Shown: piece after piece, positions 18,700-30,116 of the stretch
Layout: each line of letters opens with the position of its first letter
Numbering within the stretch: position 1 is the stretch's first letter
Origin: Paenibacillus humicola
Lineage (GTDB): Bacteria > Bacillota > Bacilli > Paenibacillales > Paenibacillaceae
NCBI RefSeq assembly: GCF_028826105.1
Contig: NZ_JAQGPL010000001.1
Location: 3,312,501 to 3,376,500 of the forward strand
Reading direction: 5' to 3'
DNA: 64,000 nucleotides
The notes under the pieces: generated by a model
The model's database searches: none
Seen by the model: only the letters and a program-made list of their open reading frames with translations
What the model was told of the DNA's origin: nothing
Made by a program: the position numbers and the translations under genes

Positions 18700-19027
18700 T
18701 ATACTCCACCTCCGAAAATTCGCTAAAGCTTCGTTCTATACTGGACGCAAACCCGGCGTCGGCGACGGCGACGATCACCCGGTCCGGCTTGCCGATCGCT
18801 TCGCCAAGCGCGGTCCGGTCGAACGCCTCCAACAGCCGCGTGCCGTAGGTTGCGCATTTGTCCCGGTATTTCTTCTTCGTATTGTCCGAGGCGTCTCCGG
18901 CGACGAGCACGAGTCTCGCCTTCCCCTGCCGCAGCGCCTTCAGCACCGTGTCGTCCCCGGTGACGACCTTGCCCGCCCGCATCGCCATGCCAAGCAGCGA
19001 CAGTGCCTTATGCTTCTTCGTCGTCAT
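18692..19027 (-). CDS. rplGA: L7Ae-family ribosomal/kink-turn protein (YlxQ)
   Basis: Small RNA-binding protein of the L7Ae/L30e/S12e/Gadd45 family, 111 aa; B. subtilis YlxQ binds kink-turn RNA. The segments [18 protein letters not shown] and [16 protein letters not shown] match the family. Embedded between ylxR and infB with overlaps at both ends, a conserved order in Firmicutes. Confidence 0.93.
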   Translation of the reverse strand: MTTKKHKALSLLGMAMRAGKVVTGDDTVLKALRQGKARLVLVAGDASDNTKKKYRDKCATYGTRLLEAFDRTALGEAIGKPDRVIVAVADAGFASSIERSFSEFSEVEYIE

Positions 19028-19331
19028 CGTCGTCCGCCCGCTCCTTGCCGGCGATAAACGTCTCTTCGACCGCGATAAAATCCCGTTCGAGCTGGTCGTA
19101 AATTTCCGGGCCGACCGTCTGTTTAAGCGCCCGGTCGAGCGCCTTCGTCTTTTTCGCCAACCGGAAGCATTCCACTTTGCCGCAAAGGTACGCGCCGCGG
19201 CCCGCCTTTTTGCCCGTCAGGTCGATCAGGATCTCCCCGGCCGGCGTGCGGACGACGCGGATCAGTTCTTTCTTCGGCATCATTTGCTGGCAGGCCACGC
19301 ATTTGCGCAGCGGTATCTTTCTCGGTCTCAT
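19008..19331 (-). CDS. ylxR: YlxR/RnpM RNA-binding protein (DUF448)
   Basis: Conserved nusA-operon protein; the B. subtilis homologue has been described as a modulator of RNase P. The domain is visible as MRPRKIPLRKCVACQQ, the KELIRVVRTP strand and GKKAGRGAYLC. 107 aa, longer than the ~90 usual because of an acidic tail (DDDDDEEA). Start ATG 19331 chosen for its GGGAGG site over an upstream codon at 19364. Confidence 0.93.
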   Translation of the reverse strand: MRPRKIPLRKCVACQQMMPKKELIRVVRTPAGEILIDLTGKKAGRGAYLCGKVECFRLAKKTKALDRALKQTVGPEIYDQLERDFIAVEETFIAGKERADDDDDEEA

Positions 19332-19375
19332 CGCTTGTTCCTCCCTCACCCCGTCGCCTGTCAAGCGCGGAGACG

Positions 19376-20473
19376 CTAATCGATGGACACGGAATCCTGA
19401 TGCATCGTGCCAATCTGCGTTTTCGGGCGGCCGAATTCCTGCTCCGCCTGCGTTTCGCTCTTGATGTCAATTTTCCAGCCGGTCAGCTTAGCCGCAAGCC
19501 GCGCATTTTGCCCCTTGATGCCGATCGCCAGCGAAAGCTGGTAGTCCGGCACGATGACGCGCGCCATTTTCTCCTGCTCGAACACGATGACCTCCAGCAC
19601 CTTCGACGGGCTGAGCGCGTTGGCCACATATTCCTCAATCATTTCCGACCAGCGGACGATGTCGATTTTCTCGCCCTTCAGCTCGGTGACGATCGTCTGT
19701 ACGCGCATCCCTTTCTGACCGACGCATGAACCGACCGGATCGACCTCGGGACTGCGGGAATGAACGGCGATTTTGGAACGAAAGCCGGCTTCGCGGGCGA
19801 CCGAACGAATTTCGACGACGCCGTCGTAAATTTCCGGCACCTCCAGCTCGAACAGCCGTTTCAGCAGGCCGGGATGCGTACGCGACAGAAAAATTTGCGG
19901 CCCTTTCGTCGTGTTTTCCACTTTGGTAATAAACGATTTAACACGGTCGCCGTGCTTAAACTTGTCGGTCGGCATCAGCTCCGTTAGCGGCAGTACCGCC
20001 TCGACCTTGCCAAGGTCGATAAACAGGTTGCGCATGTCCTGCCGCTGCACGATGCCGTTTACGATATCCTCTTCTTTATCGATATACGCGTTATAGATCA
20101 GTCCGCGCTCCGCTTCGCGGATCCGCTGGGTGACGACCTGCTTCGCCGTCTGTGCCGCGATTCGGCCGAAGTCGCGAGGCGTCACTTCGATTTCGGCAAT
20201 GTCGTCGAGCTGGTAATGCGGATTGATTTCGCGCGCCGCCTCGACCGAAATTTCCAGCCGGGGATCGAGCACCTCTTCGACGACCGTCTTGCGCGCGTAT
20301 ACTTTAATGATGCCGTTGTGGCGGTTGATATCGACCCGAACGTTTTGCGCGGTGTTGAAATTGCGTTTGTAGCTGGAAATGAGGGCGGCCTCGATCGCTT
20401 CCAGCAGTACGTCCTTGGTGATGCCTTTCTCCCTTTCGATCTCCGACAGCGCTTCAATAAAATCCATGCTCAT
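19376..20473 (-). CDS. nusA: Transcription termination/antitermination factor NusA
   Basis: RNA-polymerase-bound elongation factor that stimulates pausing and intrinsic termination. 365 aa in the short Firmicute form: N-terminal domain ([14 protein letters not shown]), S1 (about 135-200), then two KH domains with [13 protein letters not shown] and [13 protein letters not shown]; no C-terminal acidic repeats. Start ATG 20473 follows AAAGGGGG at 11 nt; ATG 20467 two codons on is an alternative. In B. subtilis NusA represses its own operon through a leader terminator, relevant to the hairpin at 21443-21480. Confidence 0.97.
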   Translation of the reverse strand: MSMDFIEALSEIEREKGITKDVLLEAIEAALISSYKRNFNTAQNVRVDINRHNGIIKVYARKTVVEEVLDPRLEISVEAAREINPHYQLDDIAEIEVTPRDFGRIAAQTAKQVVTQRIREAERGLIYNAYIDKEEDIVNGIVQRQDMRNLFIDLGKVEAVLPLTELMPTDKFKHGDRVKSFITKVENTTKGPQIFLSRTHPGLLKRLFELEVPEIYDGVVEIRSVAREAGFRSKIAVHSRSPEVDPVGSCVGQKGMRVQTIVTELKGEKIDIVRWSEMIEEYVANALSPSKVLEVIVFEQEKMARVIVPDYQLSLAIGIKGQNARLAAKLTGWKIDIKSETQAEQEFGRPKTQIGTMHQDSVSID

Positions 20474-20541
20474 TGGAAATGAGTTCCCCCTTTCAAATCG
20501 TCCCAAACTTCACAGGCGGCGCGACCATACCGAACCGCCCG

Positions 20542-21003
20542 TCAAAACACGACGGCCAAGCGGGCGCTTGCCACTTTCGCATATGGAATCTCTTGTTTTT
20601 TCTTGCCGATTTCCACGACCGCCGTTTCGCCGTCGAACGAAATGAGCCGGCCTTCGAATTCCTTGGCGCCGCCAATCGGCTCGTACGTGGTCAGAAACAC
20701 GTGCTTGCCGACCGCTTTGCGGACATCCTCGGCTTTCTTCAGCGGACGCTCCGCGCCGGGGGAGGACACTTCGAGAAAATAAGCGTCCGGCACCGGATCG
20801 TTCTCATCCAGCTTATCGCTCAAATATTCGCTGATGCGGCCGCATTCGTCAATATCGATGCCGCCCTCTTTGTCGACGAAAACGCGCAAAAACCAGTTGC
20901 TGCCTTCTTTGACGTATTCCACGTCGACAAGCTCAAACCCGTTCTCGTCGAGAAACGGACGCACCATCTCTTCGACGGCGGTTTTAATTTTCGGTGTGCT
21001 CAA
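20542..21003 (-). CDS. rimP: Ribosome maturation factor RimP
   Basis: 30S maturation factor, 153 aa, with the typical [27 protein letters not shown] and [11 protein letters not shown]. The start is TTG 21003 ([12 protein letters not shown]) with AGGGGG 10 nt upstream. The frame stays open for 98 more codons through the tandem repeats, giving a string of [15 protein letters not shown] units; that extension is an artefact of repeat periodicity and not RimP. First gene of the nusA operon. Confidence 0.95.
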   Translation of the reverse strand: MSTPKIKTAVEEMVRPFLDENGFELVDVEYVKEGSNWFLRVFVDKEGGIDIDECGRISEYLSDKLDENDPVPDAYFLEVSSPGAERPLKKAEDVRKAVGKHVFLTTYEPIGGAKEFEGRLISFDGETAVVEIGKKKQEIPYAKVASARLAVVF

Positions 21004-21021
21004 AAATGGTGTACCCCCTAA

Positions 21022-21321
21022 GCGTTTTTCGGAGAAAAACGCGACTTCGTAAGCAAAAACTTTGCGTTTTTCGGAGAAAAACGCGACTTCGTAAGCATAG
21101 GCTAGTGTTTTCGAAGAAAACACCGCTTCGTAAGCATAGGTCAGTGTTTTCGAAGAAAACACCGCTTCGTAAGCATAGGCTAGTGTTTTCGAAGAAAATT
21201 CCGCTTCGTAAGCATAAACTTTGCGCTTTTCGGAGAAAAGCGCGACTTCGTAAGCATAGGCTTGGTGTTTTCTAAGAAAACACCGCTTCGTAAGCATAGG
21301 CCAGTGTTTTCAAAGAAACAC
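21022..21321 (-). repeat. Tandem hairpin-repeat array in rimP leader
   Basis: Eight units of 39-42 bp. Each has a perfect or near-perfect hairpin plus a conserved ~20-nt spacer with CTTACGAAG on the minus strand. Hairpins: GCG type at 21022-21042, 21064-21084 and 21223-21243; GTG type at 21105-21123, 21144-21162, 21183-21201, 21265-21283 and 21304-21321. Arms co-vary: GCGTTTTT/AAAAACGC, GCGCTTTT/AAAAGCGC, GTGTTTTC/GAAAACAC. The unit at 21183 has one decayed arm. A further degenerate hairpin sits at 21368-21387. The array ends about 20 nt before the rimP start. Confidence 0.9.
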
Positions 21322-21442
21322 CGCGTAGCAAGCGTAAACACTGCGCTAGCCTAAACTCGGCGCTCTTGGCGTTTTCGAAGAAACGCCTTCTATGTTCGGA
21401 ACCATCCGCCGCAGCTCCGCCCGTATACGCGGTTATTTGAAC

Positions 21443-21480
21443 AAAAACGAACGGCTCGCATGATTTCGCGCGCCGCTTCG
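21443..21480 (-). terminator. Terminator-like hairpin in nusA-operon leader
   Basis: On the minus strand, arms CGAAGCGGCGCGC / GCGAGCCGTTCG (bulges at single bases, 8-nt loop) followed by TTTTTG, about 90 nt downstream of the predicted transcription start and 440 nt before rimP. The position suits an attenuator. NusA-dependent autoregulation at a leader terminator is documented for B. subtilis; equivalence here is an inference. Confidence 0.6.
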
Positions 21481-21518
21481 TTTTAAACATAACGGGAAAA
21501 AGTCGCGGACAAAACGTG

Positions 21519-21540
21519 AAGAGTGGGTTTCCCCACTCTT
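21519..21540 (-). promoter_or_regulatory. 9-bp leader hairpin near transcript start
   Basis: Perfect 9-bp stem AAGAGTGGG/CCCACTCTT with a 4-nt GAAA loop (minus strand), about 30 nt after the predicted start of transcription. GAAA is a stable tetraloop. It may stabilise the 5' end or pair with the attenuator region; the remaining gene-free sequence from 21322 to 21442 shows only a decayed repeat unit. Confidence 0.45.
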
Positions 21541-21575
21541 CTGCGAAAGGTCGTATCATCAGCATTACCAGAAAG

Positions 21576-21604
21576 ATTATACCATAACCATGTAGTGGTG
21601 ACAA
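21576..21604 (-). promoter_or_regulatory. Promoter of rimP-nusA-infB operon
   Basis: TTGTCA (21599-21604), 17-nt spacer, perfect TATAAT (21576-21581), minus strand. It begins 60 nt past the polC stop. The transcript would carry a ~565-nt leader before rimP. Confidence 0.85.
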
Positions 21605-21631
21605 CCGTTGTTTCAAGTCGTTTTCATCAAT

Positions 21632-21651
21632 CGAAAAGCTGGCAGCTTTCG
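21632..21651 (-). terminator. Weak terminator candidate after polC
   Basis: Hairpin with arms CGAAAGCT / AGCTTTTCG and a 3-nt loop, 13 nt past the polC stop. There is no proper U-tract beyond the TTTT inside the arm, so it may be a processing or weak stop signal only. Confidence 0.3.
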
Positions 21652-21663
21652 GCCGGCCGACGG

Positions 21664-24600
21664 TCAGAACAAGGACAGCTGATTCGATTCGGGAAGGCCG
21701 CGGAAGCAGCCCATTCCGCTCAGCACCTCGACGATCGTCTTCGACGCTTTCGATTTCTGCTGGAAATCCTCGACCGAGAGATATTCGCCCTCTTCCCTCG
21801 AGGCCGCAATGTTGCGGGCGGCATTGTCGCCGATCCCGGCGATCGCCGAAAACGGCGGAACGAGCGAATCGCCGTCGATCGTGAAACGGGTCGCATCCGA
21901 ACGATACAAATCGATCGGCTTGAACGAAAAACCGCGAGCCGTCATTTCGAGAGCCATTTCCAAAAGCGAAATACTGTTCTTTTCCTTCGTCGTCGCGTTG
22001 AAGCCCTTTGCCTCGATCTCGATAATTTTACGTAAAATAGCGTCATAACCTTGGCAAAGGAGCTCCAGATCGAAGTCTTCCGCGCGGACCGTGAAGTACG
22101 TCGCATAATAAGCAATCGGATAATACAGCTTGAAGTATGCGGTGCGCACGGCGGAAATGACGTAAGCGGCGGCGTGAGCCTTCGGAAACATGTATTCGAT
22201 TTTGAGGCACGAATCGATGTACCACTGCGGCACCTTGCACCGCTTCATCTCCTCGATCCATTCCGGCGTCAGCCCTTTGCCCTTCCGCACGCTTTCGGTA
22301 ATTTTGAACGCAAGCGATGCATCCATGCCGGCTCTATAGATCAGATACAGCATAATGTCGTCGCGGCAGCCGATAACCGTCTTAATCGTGCACGTCCGGT
22401 TCTTGATCAGCTCTTGGGCGTTGCCGAGCCAGACGCCGGTGCCGTGCGAAAGTCCGGATATTTGCAGCAGGTCGGCGAAGGTTGACGGCTTCGTCTCCTC
22501 AAGCATCTGCCGGACGAACTTGGTTCCCATCTCCGGCACCCCGTAGGTCGCGACCGGCGTCCGGATCTGTTCGGGCGTCACGCCGAGCGCCTCCGTCGAG
22601 TTGAACAAGCTCATCACCTTCAGATCGTTCATCGGAATCGTCGTCGGATCGACGCCGGTCAAATCCTGAAGCATCCGCATCATCGTCGGATCGTCGTGCC
22701 CGAGAATATCGAGCTTGAGCAGATTCGCGTCGAAGGCGTGATAATCGAAATGGGTCGTCTTCCATTCGGAGCTCGTATCGTCCGCCGGGAATTGGACCGG
22801 CGTTATATCTTCGACTTCGATATAATCCGGGACGACGACGATGCCGCCGGGATGCTGGCCCGTGCTCCGTTTGACGCCGGTACAGCCGCCGGCCAGGCGG
22901 GAAAGCTCCGCGCCGCGCCATTTCTTCCCGCGGTCCTCCTCGTATTTCTTGGCAAAACCATATCCCGTTTTCTCCGCGACCGTGCCGATCGTTCCCGCCC
23001 GGAACACGCTTTTCGGACCAAACAGCACCTTCGTATAATTATGCGCGTGCGGCTGGTATTCGCCGGAGAAGTTGAGGTCGATATCCGGCACTTTGTCGCC
23101 CTTGAAGCCGAGGAACGTCTCGAACGGAATGTCCTGCCCCTCGCCCTTCAGCGGCCTTCCGCAGTTCGGACAAACCTTGTCCGGCAGGTCGAAGCCGGAA
23201 GGATAGCTGCCGTCGAGAAACCATTCGCTGTATTTGCACGCCTCGTTCAGGCACGTATAATGCGCAGGCAGCGGGTTGACCTCGGAGATGCCGAGGAACG
23301 TGGCGACGATCGACGAGCCGACGGAGCCCCGGGAACCGACCAGATAGCCGTCTTCGTTCGATTTTTTGACAAGCCGCTCGGATATCAGGTAGTTGGCCGA
23401 AAAGCCGTACTTGATGATCGGCACGAGCTCCTTCTCCAGCCGCTGCACGACGACGTCGGGGAGCGGATCGCCGTACAGCCGCTTTGCGGTATCGTAGCAT
23501 TTCGTGCGAATTTCATCGTCGGCGCCTTCGATGATCGGCGTGAACAGCTTGTCCGGGAACATCTCGAACGGCTCGAAGCGGTCCGCCAGCTCGTTCGTAT
23601 TGCGAACGACGACTTCATAAGCCTTCTCCTCGCCGAGGAAGGCGAATTCGTCCAGCATTTCCTTCGTCGTCCGGAAGTGAGCGTCCGGCTTGTTCATATC
23701 CTTCAGCGGACTGAAGCCCGTAATGCCGTGAATCGTGATGTCGCGGAAAATCTTGTCACGCGGCTTCAAATAATGGACGTTGCCGGTTGCGATCACCGGC
23801 TTGCCGAGCTTGCCGCCGATTTCGCACACCCGGCGGATCGCCTGCTCGATTTCCGCTCGGCTTCCGACCAGCCCTTTTTCCACCAGATGCATGTAGAAGC
23901 CGACGGGCTGAATCTCGAGCACATCGTAAAATTTTGCAACCTCTTCGGCTTCCTCGACCGACTTATTCAGCACCGTCTCGAAAAACTCGCCTTTCTCGCA
24001 GCCCGAGATGACGAGCAGCCCTTCGCGCATATCGGTCAGCTTGCTCTTCGGGATGCAGGCGACCCGTTTGAAATGCTCGGTATGCGACAGCGAAACGAGC
24101 TTGAACAGGTTTTTCTTGCCTGCCGCATTTAAGGCGTAAATGCCGCAGTGGAACGGACGGGAATTGGACAGGTCGAGCCCCACGTAATCGTTCAGCATAT
24201 GAAGTCCGGTAATATTTCGGGCCGCCGCGTCGCCGATCAGGCCGAACAGCACGCCCCCGAGAGCGATCGAGTCGTCGATGGCGCGGTGGTGATTTTCCAG
24301 GCTGATTTTATATTTGTCCGCGAGCGTGTTCAAACGATGATTTTTCAGCTGCGGGAACAGAAAACGGGCCAGCTCGAGCGTATCGAGCACCGGATTCGGC
24401 AGCTCCGGCATGCCGTGCGCTTTGCAGGCGGCCTGGATAAAGCCCATATCGAACCGCGCATTGTGCGCCACGAGCACGGCGTCGCCGACGAATTCGACAA
24501 ATTCGCGCAGCTTCGGCTCAAGCTCCGGCGCTCCCTTCACCATCTCGTTCGTGATGTTGGTGAGCTGCTGAATGTGATAAGGGATCTCTTCGTGCGGATC

Positions 24601-25974
24601 GATAAAGGTGGAGAAGCGGCCGATCTCCTTCCCCTCCCGCATTTTGACGCCCGCCAGCTCGATGATTTTGCTGTTGATGACCGACAAGCCGGTCGTCTCG
24701 ATGTCGAACACGACGTATTCGGCCGTCTGCAGCGGCTCTTCCCGCGAGTTCATCACCATCGGCACGGCATCGTTCACGACGTTCGCCTCGAGGCCGAACA
24801 GCACTTGGATTCCGTGCTTTTTGCCGGCCTTCGCCGCGTCCGGGTAGCACTGCACGTTGCTGTGGTCGGTGATGGCGATCGCTTTATGGCCCCATTTCGC
24901 CGCCTGCTTGATGTAATCGCCGACCGGCGTTACCGCGTCCATCGTGCTCATCGTCGTATGCAGGTGAAACTCGACACGTTTCTCCTCCGCCTCGTCCTTC
25001 TCTTCTTTGGGAGGCAAAACCTCGTGCAGATCGGAAGGCATCATGACGAGCTCCGGCTCCATCATAAACCGGTCGTATTCGACGCGTCCGCGGGCCTTGA
25101 CCCATTTCCCGTTCGCCAGCTGGCTGAGCACCTTGACGTCTTCCTTCGTTTTGGCGAACATTTTCACGGCGAGCGAATCGGAAAAATCGGTCACGTTGAA
25201 GATGAACAGCGTACTGCCGTTTCGCAGCTCCTTTACGTCAAGCCCGAAAACGGTTCCTTGCACGGTTATTTTCTTCTCTTCCTCGATAATGCGCGAAATC
25301 GGAACCGCTTCCTCGCGGATATCGTAGCCTACGACGAGCCGGACTTCGCCTTCCTCCGGCGGCGGCGGAGACTCGAGGGCGGCGCTTGCCATCATTTGCT
25401 GAATCGCTTCGCGCTCCTCCTGCTCCCTCTTCTGCGCAAACTGCTCGTACAGCTCCTGATTCGCTTTGCCGACCGCCATCTTCACCCGGACCGCCCTCGA
25501 AAAGCGCTCCTCGAAAAATTTCACGGCCAGCTCGTCGATCTTTTTCTTGCGGGCCAGCTCCAGTCCCATATCGTCCAACAGCGATAGCGTTACGAGCGAT
25601 TCGTCCGTCTCGATTGCCGCCTTGCCGAGCCAGCCGTTGACCGATGCGTTGTGATGCTGCACCCACTCAACGAAAGCGGGCCAATATTCGCTCAGCATTT
25701 CGCCTGTCCGTACGCTTTCCGCGTAATCGAACTTGAAAGAAACCACGGCGATATGGGCGAATTTGCGCTGAATCGTCCGGCAAAAGACGCTGAAGGCCGA
25801 TAAAGGCACCAAAGACGTTTTGCGGATGCAAAACGTCCACTCCCGGTTGCTGCGGCTCACCAGGACCTTGTCGATATAGCCGTCTTCGAAATGTTCCTCC
25901 ATCAGCGGCTGCGGCAGCTCCGCCTGCTGCATGAGCAGCTCGAAACGCTGCCGTTTATCCCCGGTTTGGCTCAT
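21664..25974 (-). CDS. polC: DNA polymerase III alpha subunit PolC
   Basis: Main replicative polymerase of low-GC Gram-positives. 1436 aa, the family length: N-terminal domain and OB fold (about 1-330), PHP domain (VEFHLHTTMSTMDAV, about 338 onward) interrupted by the DEDD 3'-5' exonuclease (VVFDIETTGLS, VAHNARFDMGF, HRAIDDS), the zinc-type segment CLNEACKYSEW...CPNCG, and the polymerase palm with PDIDLNFSGEYQ. ATG start with GGGGGAGG. No frameshift seen. Alone between proS and the nusA operon. Confidence 0.98.
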   Translation of the reverse strand: MSQTGDKRQRFELLMQQAELPQPLMEEHFEDGYIDKVLVSRSNREWTFCIRKTSLVPLSAFSVFCRTIQRKFAHIAVVSFKFDYAESVRTGEMLSEYWPAFVEWVQHHNASVNGWLGKAAIETDESLVTLSLLDDMGLELARKKKIDELAVKFFEERFSRAVRVKMAVGKANQELYEQFAQKREQEEREAIQQMMASAALESPPPPEEGEVRLVVGYDIREEAVPISRIIEEEKKITVQGTVFGLDVKELRNGSTLFIFNVTDFSDSLAVKMFAKTKEDVKVLSQLANGKWVKARGRVEYDRFMMEPELVMMPSDLHEVLPPKEEKDEAEEKRVEFHLHTTMSTMDAVTPVGDYIKQAAKWGHKAIAITDHSNVQCYPDAAKAGKKHGIQVLFGLEANVVNDAVPMVMNSREEPLQTAEYVVFDIETTGLSVINSKIIELAGVKMREGKEIGRFSTFIDPHEEIPYHIQQLTNITNEMVKGAPELEPKLREFVEFVGDAVLVAHNARFDMGFIQAACKAHGMPELPNPVLDTLELARFLFPQLKNHRLNTLADKYKISLENHHRAIDDSIALGGVLFGLIGDAAARNITGLHMLNDYVGLDLSNSRPFHCGIYALNAAGKKNLFKLVSLSHTEHFKRVACIPKSKLTDMREGLLVISGCEKGEFFETVLNKSVEEAEEVAKFYDVLEIQPVGFYMHLVEKGLVGSRAEIEQAIRRVCEIGGKLGKPVIATGNVHYLKPRDKIFRDITIHGITGFSPLKDMNKPDAHFRTTKEMLDEFAFLGEEKAYEVVVRNTNELADRFEPFEMFPDKLFTPIIEGADDEIRTKCYDTAKRLYGDPLPDVVVQRLEKELVPIIKYGFSANYLISERLVKKSNEDGYLVGSRGSVGSSIVATFLGISEVNPLPAHYTCLNEACKYSEWFLDGSYPSGFDLPDKVCPNCGRPLKGEGQDIPFETFLGFKGDKVPDIDLNFSGEYQPHAHNYTKVLFGPKSVFRAGTIGTVAEKTGYGFAKKYEEDRGKKWRGAELSRLAGGCTGVKRSTGQHPGGIVVVPDYIEVEDITPVQFPADDTSSEWKTTHFDYHAFDANLLKLDILGHDDPTMMRMLQDLTGVDPTTIPMNDLKVMSLFNSTEALGVTPEQIRTPVATYGVPEMGTKFVRQMLEETKPSTFADLLQISGLSHGTGVWLGNAQELIKNRTCTIKTVIGCRDDIMLYLIYRAGMDASLAFKITESVRKGKGLTPEWIEEMKRCKVPQWYIDSCLKIEYMFPKAHAAAYVISAVRTAYFKLYYPIAYYATYFTVRAEDFDLELLCQGYDAILRKIIEIEAKGFNATTKEKNSISLLEMALEMTARGFSFKPIDLYRSDATRFTIDGDSLVPPFSAIAGIGDNAARNIAASREEGEYLSVEDFQQKSKASKTIVEVLSGMGCFRGLPESNQLSLF

Positions 25975-25993
25975 GGTTTACCTCCCCCGAATC

Positions 25994-26098
25994 AAAAATC
26001 CCCCAAAATGCCGCGCCGCACCGAAGCGCTGCAGCCGGAACCGGCGAACGGAATCGTACGCCGGCCCGGCTTCTTCCGGCAAGCCGCCTTTTGGGGGA
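25994..26098 (-). terminator. Terminator between proS and polC
   Basis: Long hairpin closed by a perfect 10-bp stem TCCCCCAAAA / TTTTGGGGGA (25999-26008 with 26089-26098) followed by T5 on the minus strand. The T-run ends about 20 nt before the polC start, so polC may depend on readthrough or on an unseen promoter in the 80-nt loop. Confidence 0.7.
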
Positions 26099-26139
26099 AT
26101 CCCCATGTGTCAACCTATGCGCAAACGCGTGCCTCCAAA

Positions 26140-28876
<2,737 letters not shown>

Positions 28877-28955
28877 CGTTTTCGAGCCTCCTGTTCGTAA
28901 CGGCCTGTACATAGATTATCATTATTCTCCCGTCCGAAACAAGAGAACCGGCTCG

Positions 28956-30095
28956 TTAAATCGCCTCCGCTTCCTTTCTCGCCCATGCGTCCGTTTCAAG
29001 GATCGCCTGCACGTCCGGCAGTTCGGCAGGCACGTGGCGCTCCAGCACCTGTTCGACGACGCGTTCGATATCAAGGAACGCAATCTCGCCCTTCAAAAAG
29101 CGCGCAACGGCGATTTCGTTCGCGGCGTTGTAGACCGTTGGCGCCGAGCGGCCCGCTTTCCCGCTCTCGTACGCCATCCGCAGGCAGGGGTACCGCTCAA
29201 AATCCATCTCGCGAAAATGAAGCGACGAAGCTTTCGCCAAATCGAGCGGCTTCGTCGGCGTCGGCCGCCGGTCCGGATACGTCAGCGCATATTGGATCGG
29301 CACACGCATATCGGGCTGCCCGAGCTGGGCCACAATGCTGTTGTCCACGAATTCGACGAACGAGTGCACGAGGCTTTCCGGATGAATCAGCACGCCGATC
29401 CGCTCGTACTCCAGCCCGAACAGCCAGTGCGCCTCAATGACCTCCAGCCCCTTGTTGGCCATTGTCGCGGAATCGATCGTCACCTTGGCTCCCATCGACC
29501 AGTTCGGGTGTTTCAGCGCATCCGCCACCGTGACGCCGGCCAATTCCCCGCGCGTCCTGTCGCGGAACGTACCGCCGGAAGCGGTGAGCGTAATCCGTTT
29601 GATGGCCGAGGCGGACTCCCCGTTCAAGCATTGAAATATCGCCGAATGCTCGCTATCGACCGGCAGGATCCGCACTCCTCTGCGGGCGGCCAGATCCATA
29701 ACCAGATGCCCGGCCGTCACGAGCGTCTCCTTGTTGGCCAAGGCGATATGCTTGCCCGCATCGACGGCGGCCATGGTGGCGTCGAGGCCTCTGCTGCCGA
29801 CAATAGCCGTTACGACGGTATCGGCATCGCCCCCGGCGGCGATTTCGACCAGTCCTTCTTTGCCGTATAAAACCTTCGTTCCGGAGGGCACATGGAGCTT
29901 CGCTTCGTCCGCAAGCGTCTTATCCGCCAAACAAACGGCTTTCGGCCGGAACCGTTTCGCCTGCTCGATCAGCAGCTTCACGTTGCTTCCGGCCGAAAGT
30001 CCGCATACCTCGTAAGCTTCCGGCTCGTGCGCGATCACATCCAGCGTCTGCGTGCCGATGGACCCCGTCGATCCGAGAATCGTCAACTTTTTCAA
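28956..30095 (-). CDS. dxr: 1-deoxy-D-xylulose-5-phosphate reductoisomerase
   Basis: NADPH-dependent enzyme making MEP, the committed step of non-mevalonate isoprenoid synthesis. 379 aa with the NADPH loop GSTGSIG (residues 8-14), the metal/substrate site PVDSEHSAIFQCL, the flexible loop HPNWSMGAKVTIDSATMANKG and C-terminal NAANE. TTG start preceded by AAGGAAGG. Its product supplies the undecaprenyl chain made by UppS two genes upstream. Confidence 0.97.
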   Translation of the reverse strand: MKKLTILGSTGSIGTQTLDVIAHEPEAYEVCGLSAGSNVKLLIEQAKRFRPKAVCLADKTLADEAKLHVPSGTKVLYGKEGLVEIAAGGDADTVVTAIVGSRGLDATMAAVDAGKHIALANKETLVTAGHLVMDLAARRGVRILPVDSEHSAIFQCLNGESASAIKRITLTASGGTFRDRTRGELAGVTVADALKHPNWSMGAKVTIDSATMANKGLEVIEAHWLFGLEYERIGVLIHPESLVHSFVEFVDNSIVAQLGQPDMRVPIQYALTYPDRRPTPTKPLDLAKASSLHFREMDFERYPCLRMAYESGKAGRSAPTVYNAANEIAVARFLKGEIAFLDIERVVEQVLERHVPAELPDVQAILETDAWARKEAEAI

Positions 30096-30116
30096 TGGTT
30101 TATCCTTCCTTCCGGC

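Noticed and set aside
15637..18726. 1029-codon plus-strand frame opposite infB
   Set aside because: Antisense shadow of a GC-rich, repeat-biased gene; composition is Ala/Leu/Arg noise and infB on the other strand is unmistakable.
20994..21275. Plus-strand frame of [14 protein letters not shown] repeats
   Set aside because: Same repeat periodicity read on the opposite strand; no ribosome site and no family.
20542..21297. A 251-codon frame giving RimP an N-terminal run of [15 protein letters not shown] repeats
   Set aside because: The repeats come from the tandem hairpin DNA; TTG 21003 has the ribosome site and gives the normal RimP length.
21022..21321. CRISPR array
   Set aside because: Spacers between hairpins are themselves conserved, units are ~40 bp with internal symmetry, and no cas genes are present.
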